Assembly: GCA_037367405.1 (NCBI GenBank)
Contig: JAZKJV010011400.1
Location: forward strand, 5,392,501-5,456,500
Origin: Ottelia alismoides
Lineage: Eukaryota > Streptophyta > Magnoliopsida > Alismatales > Hydrocharitaceae
DNA length: 64,000 bases
Reading direction: 5' to 3'
Shown here: positions 10,013-23,300 of the stretch, in pieces
Layout: each line of letters starts with the position of its first letter
Numbering within the stretch: the stretch's first letter is position 1
Made by a program: the position numbers and the translations under genes
The notes under the pieces: generated by a model
The model's input: the letters and a program-made list of their open reading frames with translations, nothing else
Told to the model about the DNA's origin: nothing
Database searches by the model: none

Positions 10013-10147
10013 ACGTACTGCCTCGCGTTTCCGATTTCCCGCTGCCAAACCTTGACCCGCGCAATTGCGTACTGCGATAAGTCAGAGCAATGGATCATTT
10101 ACGTGAGCCACCATATTTCGCGCCAGGTCACATGGCCTGAAGTACTC

Positions 10148-10586
10148 TTAATCGTCTACCCAGGTTAATAAGGCCTGATCGATTGATTGGCCCAGTCGGG
10201 CGTGGATGTCGCTGCGGTCGCGTACGTCGGCGCGGCCGTCGCCGTTGATGTCGACGCTGGTCAGCAACTGATCTTGGCTGTTCACAGCGCCGTCGCTGCT
10301 GGCATCACCAAACAAGCGGAAGAATTCGAAATGCGATTCGGTGAACTGACCGTTACCGTCCAGGTCGGATGAGATTCGTTAGAAGCCATCTCCAGCGGCC
10401 CCCACTCCTCCCAAGCCAGTTCCACTGAAGCTCATGCGAATCATGTTGCCGCTGGTCACCGCTGAGAAACCAGTTACAACCTGGCCGGAGCCAGCAGTGA
10501 CGTTCGCTGCGGCTTGACTTATCCAACCTCTAGAAAGAGTAAAGAAGTAGTTGCCCGCTAACGGCGCTAATTGACGCTAATAAAGC
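10148..10586 (-). pseudogene. Degenerate C-terminus of a dockerin/EF-hand secreted protein
   Basis: On the minus strand one frame reads QLAPLAGNYFFTLSRGWISQ, then through an N-M-I-R-M-S-F-S-G-T-G-L-G-G-V-G segment. A TAA follows where homologous tails normally have a Tyr (D-G-F-stop-R-I-S). The same frame continues as SDLDGNGQFTESHFEFFRLF and two EF-hand-like loops (DASSDGAVNSQDQ, DINGDGRADVRDRSD), ending at a TAA (10148-10150). Upstream of 10586 the frame meets a TAG and nothing recognisable follows. The fragment therefore lacks its N-terminal body and carries an internal nonsense codon. The second motif resembles the DSQ-VRDRQ repeats of the neighbouring giant protein, so it may be a relic of a duplicated paralogue. 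Confidence 0.7.
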
Positions 10587-10653
10587 CGCGTAACGCGCGT
10601 CGACAGCTTTAGAGCCATATATTCTGTGGCGCGCATTCGACTGATTCGCGGGC

Positions 10654-11352
10654 TTATCTGCTCTTAGGTTGGGGCATCCTTCTTTGCCAGCGGCCTGATC
10701 GACGTTTGCTTTTCCAATACCTCAGCCCACCGCATAGCCCGAGGCTGATAAACGCCAAGGTGGTTGGCTCGGGCACGCCGATCACGGTGATCGAACCGGC
10801 GGCGACGATGCCGGGACTCAACAGGGTGACGATCGGTGAGTTGGGACCAGCAATGTTGAAAAGGCTAGAGAACGGGGCGTCAGGCAGCTTGATCACCAGC
10901 GGCAGCGTATCACCCGGTTGCGCCAGCGGCGATACATTGATCGCCAGGTCAAACAGCCTCGTTGGATTAGGCCCCAAGACTATGTTGCCACCACTGCCCG
11001 TTGGAATGGTATCTACATTGATCAGCATAACTTGCGGAAAGGGGCGATCCAATCCAGTATTGCCATAAACCACCTGCCGCAGCGGAACTGCATTAAGCGC
11101 GAAATTGACCGGTAAGTCGCTGACGCCATCGTTACCTGGATCGACAAAACCATCGGCACCAAAGTCCAAGGGCAAGTTGAATCCAGAGATAATGTCGCCA
11201 ATGTTGCTGCTGGCATAAACCCCAACCAGCACCGTCTCGCCCGGTCGCGCCAATAGGTTATCAATCGTCAATACCATGTCGGCCTTGGTCATGCTCGGCC
11301 CCAGGCTCAGCCAAGCAACCAGCAGGCACAACATCTGCGAAACGAATCTCAT
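10654..11352 (-). CDS. PEP-CTERM protein with cohesin-like ectodomain
   Basis: A 232-residue protein. A signal peptide ends near residue 24 (hydrophobic L-C-L-L-V-A-W-L, then T-K-A-D). The ectodomain has a cohesin-like layout: L-A-R-P-G-E-T-V-L-V-G-V-Y, then I-S-G-F-N-L-P-L-D-F, and later F-D-L-A-I-N-V-S-P-L-A-Q-P-G-D-T. A PEP-CTERM sorting signal starts at V193-P-E-P, then a hydrophobic helix and a basic cluster WKSKRR; an extra ~15 basic residues follow, which is longer than usual. PEP-CTERM proteins are processed by exosortase and held at the cell surface. The ATG lies inside the stop of the giant dockerin gene (ATGA overlap), implying translational coupling. The cohesin assignment is inference from pattern, not a search. 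Confidence 0.78.
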   Translation of the reverse strand: MRFVSQMLCLLVAWLSLGPSMTKADMVLTIDNLLARPGETVLVGVYASSNIGDIISGFNLPLDFGADGFVDPGNDGVSDLPVNFALNAVPLRQVVYGNTGLDRPFPQVMLINVDTIPTGSGGNIVLGPNPTRLFDLAINVSPLAQPGDTLPLVIKLPDAPFSSLFNIAGPNSPIVTLLSPGIVAAGSITVIGVPEPTTLAFISLGLCGGLRYWKSKRRSGRWQRRMPQPKSR

Positions 11353-14300
11353 CGGCTACTCTTTCGTAATTCGGTACGTGCTTTGATTCGATGTTTCTGA
11401 GCGACTTGCTCGGAGTAGAAATCGATATCGAATGATCCCCAGTTGAAATCCAGGCCAATAGCATCTCCTACTTCACCCGGCTTGGTAGGCAGGTCAAGCA
11501 CATCCAATAGCGCCTGGTCATGCGCCAGCGGCGATTCAATCGCCATGGCCTCGCCTTCACCACCGCCACTACCACCGGCTGACTCATTCAGTTGATTGAT
11601 CACCAGCAAAACATCCAGCGGCGTGACGAAGCCGTCTCCCGATACATCCAAGAACAGCGGGTTGTCCGGATCGTCGGGCATACCTGCTGAACCTGCATTG
11701 ATCGAGTTAATGATCAGCAGCGCATCCAGTGGCGTGGCGGACTGGTCGTCGTTGACATCGGATGGGACCACCGGATTACGGGCGATGTTGACGTTGGCCG
11801 GCCGGAAGATAATGCCCGCTTGTCGATCCCGGACTAACTGGCTGTCATTGGTATTGATGAAGCCACTGCCATCCAAATCGGCGCGGGGATCGTAGCCCAC
11901 CGCACCGACCCCCGCCACCACAAATCCATTTTGCCGATCTCGCACTTCCTGCGAATCATTGGTATTGACCGTGCGCGTCCCATTGCCTCGGCTTTCATCG
12001 AGTGTATCGCCCGGCAAGAAAAACAGACGGAAGTTGAAATCACCGCCGGCGGTATTGTCTCCCGAGCGAGCGATCGTCTGGCCATTGACCCATTCGCCAT
12101 CCAGATTCGTCGCTTGTACATCGGTTACCCCAGCGGCTGAGACTGTCAAGTCGAACACAGCCGCCGGCACTGCCCCACCCAATTGCAACGTTACCGTGAA
12201 GGTCGCTGCATCGTACGACCAGCCGATAATTTTCGGCAGCACCGTAGACGTGCCTGCCAGCGCAGTGAATCCCGGTGCGCTGCGCCAGCCGAAGTCATTG
12301 AAGTCGAGCGACGGTCCGACATCTTCGCTGAAGGTAATCTTCAATCGATCGACATTCACCCATGGCAGGCTGACCAGTTGAGCTGCTCCGTTGGGAACAC
12401 GGTACCCAGCGGCTAGCCGGTCACCAAATTCTCCGTCCACAAAGTCGCGGAAGTCGTTCACCCAACTCGTCGAATCCGCCGTGACGCTCACCACGTAAGG
12501 GGCCACGTTCTCGGGCGGCAATACATTGATCAGCAGAAAATCAATATCGCTCAGTGGACCACCGCTGCCTGTATTTCCCGCATCATGACTGCGCACTTCC
12601 AACGACAGCTTGCCAAACACTTGCACCAGAGGTGTTATCGAAACGCCACTGGCCAGCGCAGCATTGATATCGGGCAGAGCCCCCGTCAATCGCAAAGGTT
12701 GAGCCAACGATCCGTCGCCGGTCAACGTCACGCCGGCAGGATTAAGGTCGATCAGGCTCAGTAACGCCTGGTCGATCGATAGCTGGACACTGAAGTTATT
12801 GGCCAGGCCCGCATCGACGTCCGAAACAGAGAGGGCGTTGCCATTGGCCAGCGAGAATACATAGGGAGCCGCTGGAATATCGACCGAGTCAGGCAAATGA
12901 TTGATCGGCGGATCGTTGACATCAGCCTGCACAGTCAGCGACAGCAGGTCCAAATCAGTGCGCGGACCACCAGAGCCGGTGTTGCCATTGTCATTGCTGA
13001 GCATCACCAGGGCCGTCGTGCCGGTAAAGTTCGCCGGCAGTGCAATCGTCAATCCGCGCGACAACGCAGTGTTGATCGTCGACAAAGTTCCAATCAATTG
13101 CAGTGGCGAAGCCAGTGTACCATTGCCACTGACAAATAACCCCAGCCCATTGACCAGCGACAATGTTCCCACAGGCACGCTGAGCGAGACTGAAAAGTTG
13201 GCCGCATTACCTGCATCAACATCAACCACCGAGAGCGCATTGCCTTGCGACTGCGACAGTACAATAGTCGTTTGATCGCTGACCACCGGTGGCGGCAAAA
13301 TGTTTACCGGTCCATCATTGATCCCCGGTATGACGGTAATGCTCAGCCGATCATCGTCGCTCAGCGGGCCACCGATCCCAGTGTTACCTGCATCGTGGCT
13401 GATAATCCGCAACGATGTGTTGCCGACAAAGCCGATCGGCAATTGCACACGCAAGCCACCAGCCAGCACAGCATTGATGCGACTGAGACTGCCAGTGAGG
13501 CTCAGCGGCGATGCCTCGGCGCCAGTTCCCGCGACAGTGACACCCGAGTCGGTTACCAGGCTCAAGGCGCCGGTGCCGATCATCAGTTGCACGTTGAAGT
13601 TGTCGGCATCACCTGCGTCCGAATCGGCCACTGACAACGCGTTGCCAAGTGCCGAAGAGAGAACAATGGAAGCGGCATCGGTGGTGATCGGAGCTGGCAG
13701 GGCGTTGATCGGCGCATCATTCAAGTCGGTCGCAATCAGTACTCGCAGGCTATCCAAGTCGGTCAGTGGACCACCCACGCCGGTATTGCCGGCATCATTG
13801 CTCAAGACACTCAAGGTGACCGTGCCTGCAAAGTCAGAGGGCACCGAGAGAACCAAACCAGCGGCCAAGGCTGCATTGATCAAAGGCAACGAACCTACCA
13901 GGATCAACGGTGATGCCTCGCTACCCACACCGCTAACGATCACGTTTGCAAAGACCGGCAAGGACAAACCACCAACACTGCTGCTAATTTCCACACGGAA
14001 ATTGGTCGCATTACCGGCATCCACGTCAGCGACTGAGATTGCATTGCCATTGGCCGCGGAAAATACGACCGTAGTGCGATCGGTGTTAAATGAGTCAGGC
14101 AACTGATTGATTGGCGGATCATTAACTGCGGCCAGCACGTTGATGACCAGGATATCGGTATCAGTCAGTGGCCCGCCCGAACCAGTGTTACCTGCATCAT
14201 TGCTGACCATCGTCAGATTCAGCTGCCCATTAAAGCCCGGTCCTGTTTCCAACACCAAGCCATCTGAGAGCGTTTGATTAATCTGCGCGACAGTGCCTTC

Positions 14301-17300
14301 CAGCCTCAAGGTATTGCTGCCACCGACATTGCCAAAGCTGATGCGCACTCCGGGGACAAGCACCTGAAAGGCCACGTTTGCCGCGGACAGAGTCACAGAG
14401 AAGTTTCGCGCACTCCCAGCATCGCTATCGCTAACAGATAGCTGCCGGCCGGTCGCTTGCGAAAGCTCGATTCGTGTGCGGTCGGTGGCAAAGTTCAGGG
14501 GCAAAACGTTGACAGGTGGATCATTGACGGGCGTTGCCGGTGGTACAAGTGTGATCAACAACGTATCGGTATCGCTGAGCGGTCCACCGGCGCCACTATT
14601 GCCGGCATCGTTACTGGTCATTGTTAGCCTCAGCACCTGCCCTGCCAGGGGAATATTGCCGCGCCAGTAGGTAACCCCTGCCTCCAATGTTCGATTGATG
14701 TTGGCTAGCGTGCCGGTCAAGGTCAACACGCTGCGCGGGCTGCCACTGCCGATCACTCTGACGAATCCCGAGTTGGCAAGGGTCAAGAAACCGACATCAA
14801 CGTTCAGGGCGACTTGAAAATCAGTGGCGTTGCCGGCGTCAGGGTCGCTGACCGACAGAGCGTTGCCATTGGCAGCGGAAAGCGTAAAGACCTGGTCACT
14901 CGTAAAGTCAGCAGGCAATTGATTGACTGGAGGATCGTTCACCTCGCCTGCAACTACGTGAATCGTGAACTGATCGCGGTCGGTCAGTGGTCCTCCCGGA
15001 CCGCGATTGCCAGCATCGTTACTAAGGATCTCAATCGTGTTGGTACCCAAGAAGCCTGCGGGCATGTTGACCTGCAACCCAAAGGCCAGGGCAAAGTTGA
15101 TACTACTGAGCGAACCGATCAGTTTCAAAGGAGCCGCAGTGGTACCGTTGCCTTGCCAGGTCACCGCGTTGGGATTCAAGAGCTCCAATGTTCCGGTAGC
15201 AGCGACCAGCGTCACTTCGAAGTTGACTGCGTTACCAGCATCGGGATCGGTTACAGAAAAGTTGTTGCCGGTCGCTTCCGATAGCACGACGGTCGTGGCA
15301 TTGGTAGTTATGGTGGGCGGCAGCAAGTTGACCGGTGGGTCGTTGGCATCTGGCTCCAAGCGGATCTGCAACACATCTGTATCTGTCAGCGGGCCCGGTG
15401 AGCCCGTGTTACCCGCATCGTTGCTGACGATAGTTAAGGTCGTCGTGCCCAAGAAGCCACTAGTGGCCACATACTGCAGACCATCATTGAGCAGGCCATT
15501 GATATCGGCCAGCCTGCCCTCCAGCGAGATGGCGCCAGAGCGGTTGCCGATGATGATCACGTTCGGATACCGCGCCATGGTATCTTGGCGAATCAACAGA
15601 AGCCCGCTGCCCACAGTCAAGGTGACACTGAAGTCGTCGGCGTCGCCTGCGTCACCGTCGGCCACAGAGATCTGATTGCCGGAACGCCAGTTCAGCTCAA
15701 TCGAGCGACTATCGGTTACGATGTCCGGGGGTAGCGAATTGACCGGTGCAATGTTGGGATCCACAAAACTCACGATGAAGGTATCGGTGTCGGTCAGAGG
15801 CCCACCTACTCCCGTGTTACCCGCGTCGTTGCTGACCATCGTGAACCGCACTTTGCCTGCGAAGTTGTCGGGCATGATCAAGGACACACCCGCAGCCAGG
15901 GCGGCATTGATTTTCTCCAGCATACCAGTCAGCACGTAAGGATCTGGCTGTGTGCCCGAACCAGTGACGCTCAGATCGAAAGTATTGATCCAGCCGAGTT
16001 GGCCTTGATCGGTGCTCAGAGAAAACACAAAGTTATTCGCTTGTCCCGCATCGTTATCCCGGACAGACATGCCATTGTTGTTGGGAGCCGACAGTACGAC
16101 CTGGGGCGTATTGAAGGTCAGTCCACGGAAGTATCGATTGACAGGCGGTTCATTAAAGTCGGTTCCGATAGTAATCGCGAGATTATCTACGTCGGTCAGC
16201 GGTCCACCGCCGCCCGAGTTGCCTCGATCATTGCTCAGCACGGTCAAGTTGACCGTACCCGAAAAACCAACTGGAACACTGAAGACCACGCCCTGTATCA
16301 GCAACGTATTAATGCTCGCCAGTCCGCCGACCAGCGTAATACTCCCGGTGTTGTTGCCGGTGATCGTAACACCAGGTGTGCTGGTCACTGCCAGAGAGCC
16401 CAAGGGCACGCTCAACTCGACTGAGAAGTTGGTGGCGTTACCAGCATCTGGATCTTGCACCAACAGGCCATTGCCGTTATCGAGTGACAAGATAATCGAC
16501 TGAGCATCGGTGCGCTGGGCGGGTGGCAGCAGGTTGACGGGGGGATCGTTCACATCCTCGATATCAACCATTTCGATGCTGTGATAGTCAATCGTGCTGC
16601 GTCCCTGGGCTGTCACGGTACCTTCGCCCAGCGGAATACTGCTCGGGTTATTTCTGACGAAGGCCCCGCGTGGTGCGACCAGCAGTTTGTCACCGGGATA
16701 CACTGGGAACGCTGGTTGGCCACCAAAAACTTCCAAGATGGCGGGCGTGGTAGCGGAGGCAACCTGGAAAAGGTCGATGTCATCTCCGCCGGTCAGGCTG
16801 GCGGTCGCGGCGATCAATCGTCCCTGCAGCGCCAGAGTTCCACCGAATGGATCTTTATCTGTGGCGGGTGGGTCTATGCTGATACTCACATTGCCCGTAG
16901 CGCTTAAGACGAGGCCATCGGCCAACTCGAAGTCATCGCCGGCGACCAGGGTAGCACTGGCTACACTGGCACTATTCCTAAAGACCATATCGTTGAGATT
17001 CGTCGCATCTTCCAGGACTGTCAGGAAAACATCAGGCAGCGCGTTAGGCAAGCCCGACAGCGAAAGCACGTACAGGGCTTCGGCGACTTCCACCAGGTGC
17101 ATGTTCCCGGCGGTTTGGGCGCGTAGACCACCTTCGCTGCGAACCGAACTATTGATCTCAACTGCGTTAGTGCTGGAGCCAATGTTGCCTCGCTGAGCTC
17201 CGTTGTTAAGCAGCAAGGCCAGGCTGATAGTGTTACCGACCAGATCGGCGGCTGGGTCGTTCTGGATATCGACCAGGTCGCCACTGATGACGACAATATC

Positions 17301-20300
17301 CACGTCCATCGCTAGCGAGCGAATTATGTCCACGTTCAGATTGCCCACGCTCTCGCTCAGGTAAACCGAGTTGAGTGCGCTGGCGAAGACGCGGCCGGTA
17401 CCCACGATGCTCGAATCGAGATCCAACCGCTTGTTGGCATTGCCGATTCCACCGACCGGGGCTGCCAAGAATATATTGACACCGCCGATATCTATCGCAT
17501 TATCGCCGGCAACGTCTCCGTTATCAGGTATTTCCAAGATCGAACCCGAGCGTGCCAATAGGTCGACAGTATTGTGGCTGGAAACAATTCTGCCGACCCG
17601 CAAGTCGCCGATGACTTCCGTCAGATCGATGCTGCCATTGGTAGTCGCGTTTAGGTTGTTGCCTCCCACATTATTCAGGATATTGGTATCGCTGAGGATG
17701 TTCACCGTCTGAGTAACTGCAGCCGCCTTATAGATATCGATATTGTTGCCGGCTCGCACCGTACCTAGATCGAAAGTCGTAGGAATCAAATCGCTGCCGC
17801 TGCCCGTCACGACCAGCGGAGGATTGGCCGCCGTGCCTCGGCTGACGCGAAAATGATCCGTGACCCTCGTATTGCGCGGGGTGGTGATTGGCGTAGTAAC
17901 CGTATTGCGGACCTCCGGGGGTATAATCACATCGGCTGTTTCATGCACGATGATGCCTGGCTGGGCAGCGCCCGCACTGGTCTGTTGGTTGATGCCACCT
18001 AACAACATGATGTCCGCGTCGTTGCCAGCGCTAAAGATGCTTCGGCCATCCAGCAGCGTCGTAAACTCCGTCACATTGGCATTGCGATTCAAGCCTTGCA
18101 AACCAATGTAGATATCGCTTGAGGCCTGGATATCGATCAAGGCTGGATACCCTTCAGCTTCCACGATGTCGATCGGAATGCGATCCAATTCGTCAACTGC
18201 GGTCAAGCCGAAGCTGCGAGCTGTGGCAAGCAGTCGATTCGTGCGTATGACGCCCTGCCGACCGTCAAAACTGGCTGAGGCGACATCCTTGCTCGAATGC
18301 ACAGTCGTGGTGCCCAGCGGATTATCGATCAGTCCTTGTAACCGAATATTGAAATCGTCTTCTCTTGTTTCAGTATTCGCAATGTTGACGATGGTCGGAC
18401 TAAAATCGTACCGCACATCAAATTCCCAGAGGTTCACCAAGTTGGCGATGGTGACTTTAGGCTCTACCCCGGCGATGCCCACAGCCAAAGGGCGAATTTT
18501 GTTGACAAACAGGTCGCCAAACGCGGTGACGATGTTGATGCTGGGACTGGCATTATCCAATATCAGGGTCGCGCGCTCGCCAGTGACCATGTTACCTTCA
18601 AACAATACTTGTCCAGGCCCCACATTGGTCACATCTTCTAATACGATCGTGTTGGCCGTTCGGCGGTAACCAATACCCTTTTGTGATATGGGATTGCCAT
18701 CGGAATCCAGGATCAGTTCCAAGGCGGGCGAGATTAGGCGAATGTCCGAGTGCCACACCGTAGCGGCGGTGGCATTGGTGTACAGGGCCATCAGCGGTGT
18801 ATTGTTGCGAACGGTCAGCCCATGAGCCCCGGTGCGGGGACCAGCCACTACCAGCGCACTGGGCTCACCCGAGATAAGACCGCCGACACTTGTCTCACCC
18901 AACCTGCGCGCGGCTTGCGGTGGAATGAGACCCACGGCCAGTACCTCGGCGTACCGGTTCACGTTCACCGGCCCGTTGATGGCTTGTATATCTACACCCT
19001 GTTCGCCACGGATCACCGTGCCGCCACTGCTTCGACCAGAACTGGATCGAATGTCGACTCTGGCGGGAGCGTTGATGTTTGCATAGGCATCGGCGTACGC
19101 AGTGGTAACACCCAGCAGGATCGGCGTAAACGAGATGGCCTTGGCTGTGCTATCGACATTGACTACGGCAATATTGGCTTTGATGTCGACCGCTGCGGCC
19201 GACAATTGGGCATCTTGATCAACCATCACGTTGGCAGGAGCCACAATCGTAACGCCACGATCACCATTGGTATTATCCGAGTCAGCTCCCGCACCCACAC
19301 CCACAGCGTACGTGTCGGTGTATGTCACACCCTGGACGTCGACTTCTGAGTTTACCTTGATCAATCCGGCCGCCTTCAATTGGGCGGAACGTTCAATGAT
19401 CGAGGCAGTGTTGGAGACCAGGCGGGCCGTGGTCTCGGCGACCCTGCCTCCAATAAGTCCACCGCCCTTGGACATGGCCTTGGCCGAGACGGAGTGCGTC
19501 GAGTCGCTGAAGACTTGAATGTTCTGGCCAGCGCTGAGGCTCGACCCTCGCTGGACTCGGGCGATGACCGGTCCGGAATTAACCAGGGTGTCAGCGTGAG
19601 CTTCCCCAATGCTGGCCACTCCGCCACTATTGGTGTCAGCGCTGGTGGTGGCTTTGAAGGAACTGACTGCAGCTACCTCGATACTGCCCAGCGCGGCCGC
19701 GAGCGAACCCACTTCGGTGATGACTGTCGGTGTAACTTTCAACAGGGCTGTGGGCACGCCGACATCAATTCCACCACCAGACCCACCGAACGCATTGACC
19801 AGTGACACACCATCGCCAGTGACTGAAATGAGTGAGCTGAGAGGATCACCATCGGCGCTCAAGAAGCGATGCGTGTTCGTTGTGGGCTGTGAAGTCAAGT
19901 CCCACAGCAGCGACTGAGTTCCCGAGCGAGCGATCAGGTCGATACCCAGCGTACCCAAGCGATGCGTCCCACGGCGTGTTACCGGAGTGATCGTCTGGGC
20001 GACAGCTCCGTCCCGTCGCAGAATGTTTATCGTATCGAGCGTGTCTAACTGTAGCGGTGCGCCGCCTCGCGTCACAGCCAATTGAATGTCGTTATTGGAC
20101 GTTGTTATCACGTAGTAGGTCTGGCCATGAACCAGGTTCTTGATATTGCGTGAGAGCGAATGCAAGCTGCCCTGGGGACCGGCTGACGAGATGGCAATGG
20201 GCGTACGAGGAATTGCCAAGATGTCGTCGGCTGGATCGGGCGTGCCTCGGTCGTCAAATTCCAGCCCCACCGCTTCATGATAGCTGCGGGCCAACTGAAT

Positions 20301-23300
20301 CTCGTTACCGTTGATCACATACACGTAATAGGTGGCCCCATTGACCAGGCCGCCAATTGTTGGCCCTTCGGCCCGATAGGTGACAGCGTCACCGCTCAGG
20401 AATCCGTGGCCTGGCAAGAAGATGTTGTTATTGCTCTCGTAATGAATGGCAGCCCCACCCAGGGAACGTTCTACATCCCAAGTCGGAATTCCAATACCGC
20501 GGTCATCTCTGTAAAAGGTACGTACGACTCGCACATCTACAGATTCCGTGGCAAAGTTCGAAACCGCGCTTGCGCGATAGGTTACCGCTTGCCCGCCTGA
20601 GAGTGCGTGATTGGGTAGATTGATGCGGTCGGTGACGGCGTCGACCTGGTCGCTGGGGATGTTCTTCGATAAGGCTGCATCACTTGCCAAAGCCAGTTCG
20701 CGCGTTCTGGCCAGGCGGATAGAGTACAGGTCCAGCGTCTTGGGATCGCTGGCGTTGGCAAAAATGCCTTTGACATACAAGACGCTCGCTGGATTGACAT
20801 AATTCAGATCATCCGGCGGCAAAGTGGTTTGCCAGTTCTCGACGATGCTGGGATTGCCGTTGGGGCTCAGGCGTACGGCATCGCCGGGTTTGAAGTTGTG
20901 CGGCACCGAGAAAGTAATAATGTCGCGCAGAGTATCGACATTGGCCGAGGCATTAAAGGCGTTACCGAGTTGAATGGTTTGCCCCGGGGTCACATTTAGT
21001 ACATTGTAGGCCCGGCCGTCGACCAGCCCGCCAATCGTCGGTTGATTGGCTGGACTGTCGTACAGAACCGTTGTGCCATTGGCTAGTGGGAAAGCGAAAT
21101 CGATCGTATCGCTTGCCAGGTTGATCGCAACATTGTCGGCATCATCATCGCGGTCTTCGATCCGGTCAGATGGGACGTTGGTACTACTGCTGCGAATCAA
21201 ATTGGACCTGACAGTCACATTTGCGTCGGCGCTGACACTGGATGTAATCGACGTAGTGGCCCTGACTGTAGGCGTAAAGGTGGCTTCGCCGTAAGCCACA
21301 CCTACTTGAATAGCACTGCCGCCCGAGGACTCGGTTTTGATGTCGACTTCACCGCGACCGACAGCAATGACCTGGACACTGCCCCCGGCGGCCACGATGG
21401 CCGCATCATCTACCGTAGCAAAGACATTGGGCACATTAATGGCTTGGGCTTTGGTGCTGCCGACGGCAACAGCGCCGAAGACACCGGCCACGAGGTTGGT
21501 CACGGCGCCTGCACCTTCGACGGTCGATAATACCTGTACATCCAAACCAGCCTGGATATGGGCACCTTCGTCGATGTGAGCTCGCGTCTGGCCTTCAACC
21601 CGCGTGGTCGCTGCTGCGATGGCCAAGGACAGCGTGACACTGCCGCTGCCGGTTCTCAGATCGGAGGAACCGAACTGCGAAGAGGTAGCTTCGACTGCTA
21701 CGCTACTGGCCGCATCTACCTGAGTGGAAACACCAATTCGCGCCACAGCATCGGAATAGGTCAAGGCATCTGCCGTGGCTGAAGCAGAAGCGATGCCGCC
21801 TACGCCGACAGACAGCAAGCGTCCCACATTGTTGGTTTGATTGTGTGCTCGGACGTTCAGCGAACCGACTTTTAACCTGGCATTGTTGCCGACAGTGGCA
21901 GTGGTGCTGACCGAATCACTGGAGGTCCCGATGGTGGATCGAGAGCTTAACACGGCAATGCTAGTGATGCCGCCGCCACCACCATCGGCTTTGGAGCTGA
22001 TTGTAGCTACACCGTTGGCGAGTACATCGACGCTGCCGCCGCTGGGGGTGGTGATGGTCGTGTTGTTGCCGATTGAAGCAGTTACGTCTCCGGTGATCTT
22101 GGTCGTGGCGCTGATGACACCCAAGTTGGACAAGGCGACCTGCGCAGTCAGCAAGTCGGCCACTACCTCGCGGCCGGCCGCATTGGCCTGAACCAGCAGA
22201 CTGCCGGCGTCGATGCGCGCCTGGTCTAAAATCTGGGCCAATGTCGAACCGCTGGAGGTCGCTTCCGCCACATAGCCGCCGATTTGCAGAATACCGCCGC
22301 CGCCGCCCCGGGCGTCGGCGGTGACCGATTCAGTCGAGGAACTGCTGAGCTGCATGGCACCAGTGATCTGAAGGCTGGCCACGTTGGTACCAGCGGGCGA
22401 TGCGCCTATTGAGGTAAAGGTATTCGAAGCATCGATAGCTGTAGCTTTGCCACCGTTGCCGCCGGCGATCGAGATAACCGCTACCAACAATTTGGCGTCG
22501 GTATCTTTAATGGAGCCGGCTCGGACATCCAGCGTACCGCTGCTCAGCAGTACATTGGACGCGATACTGGCACTGGTAGAACCAGTGATCGTGGCATCGG
22601 CCAGTAGAGCCGCAATCTGCAGCGCGCCACCGCCACCGCCCTGTGCATCGGCATTGGCGATAGTGGATGACTGGGCATCAACCAAGGTAGCTCCGCTAAC
22701 TGTGATCATAGAGTTGGAGTTGATCAGCGCGCTGACCTGGCCGGTGACTTTGGCTTCGGCACGACCACCCGAGCCACCGGCAAACCCGATACCGCCTACG
22801 CGTACGATGGCGTTGGCCGTACGCGATGATCGGCCAGGATCATTAATGTCCAAGCCATAGGTCACCACATTTAAATTGCGGGCGGTGACGTTCGCATCCT
22901 TGTCCAATTGCGCCAGCGTCGATGTGTCTATGACGGCTGAGGCCAGCATGGCATTGATGTTCACGGCCGCGGCGCTACCACCTTTGCTTTCGGCTCGAGC
23001 CGTGGCGGTGGTCACTGCGCTGACACGTACCTCGCCACTGGTAGCGGTCGCGCTGCTGCGCACACCTAATTCAGCCTTGGTTCGTCCGCCGATCAGAGTC
23101 TTGGCATCGCTGCCGCCAGCGGCGGCTCCCACGCTGATTGAGGCTGCCAGCGGCGTGGCAAAGGCTTCGCTATTGCTGGTCGCTTGAGCTTCGATGATGA
23201 TGTTGCCGACTGTCGAGCTTACCACTGCGTCAGTGATACGCGCATCGACAATGTTGCTGATGGTGTTGGTAGCCAATGTTACACTGATACTGGCACCAGC

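Noticed and set aside
10187..10372. Plus-strand frame of about 61 codons
   Set aside because: It is the antisense of the EF-hand pseudogene fragment, which reads much better on the minus strand.
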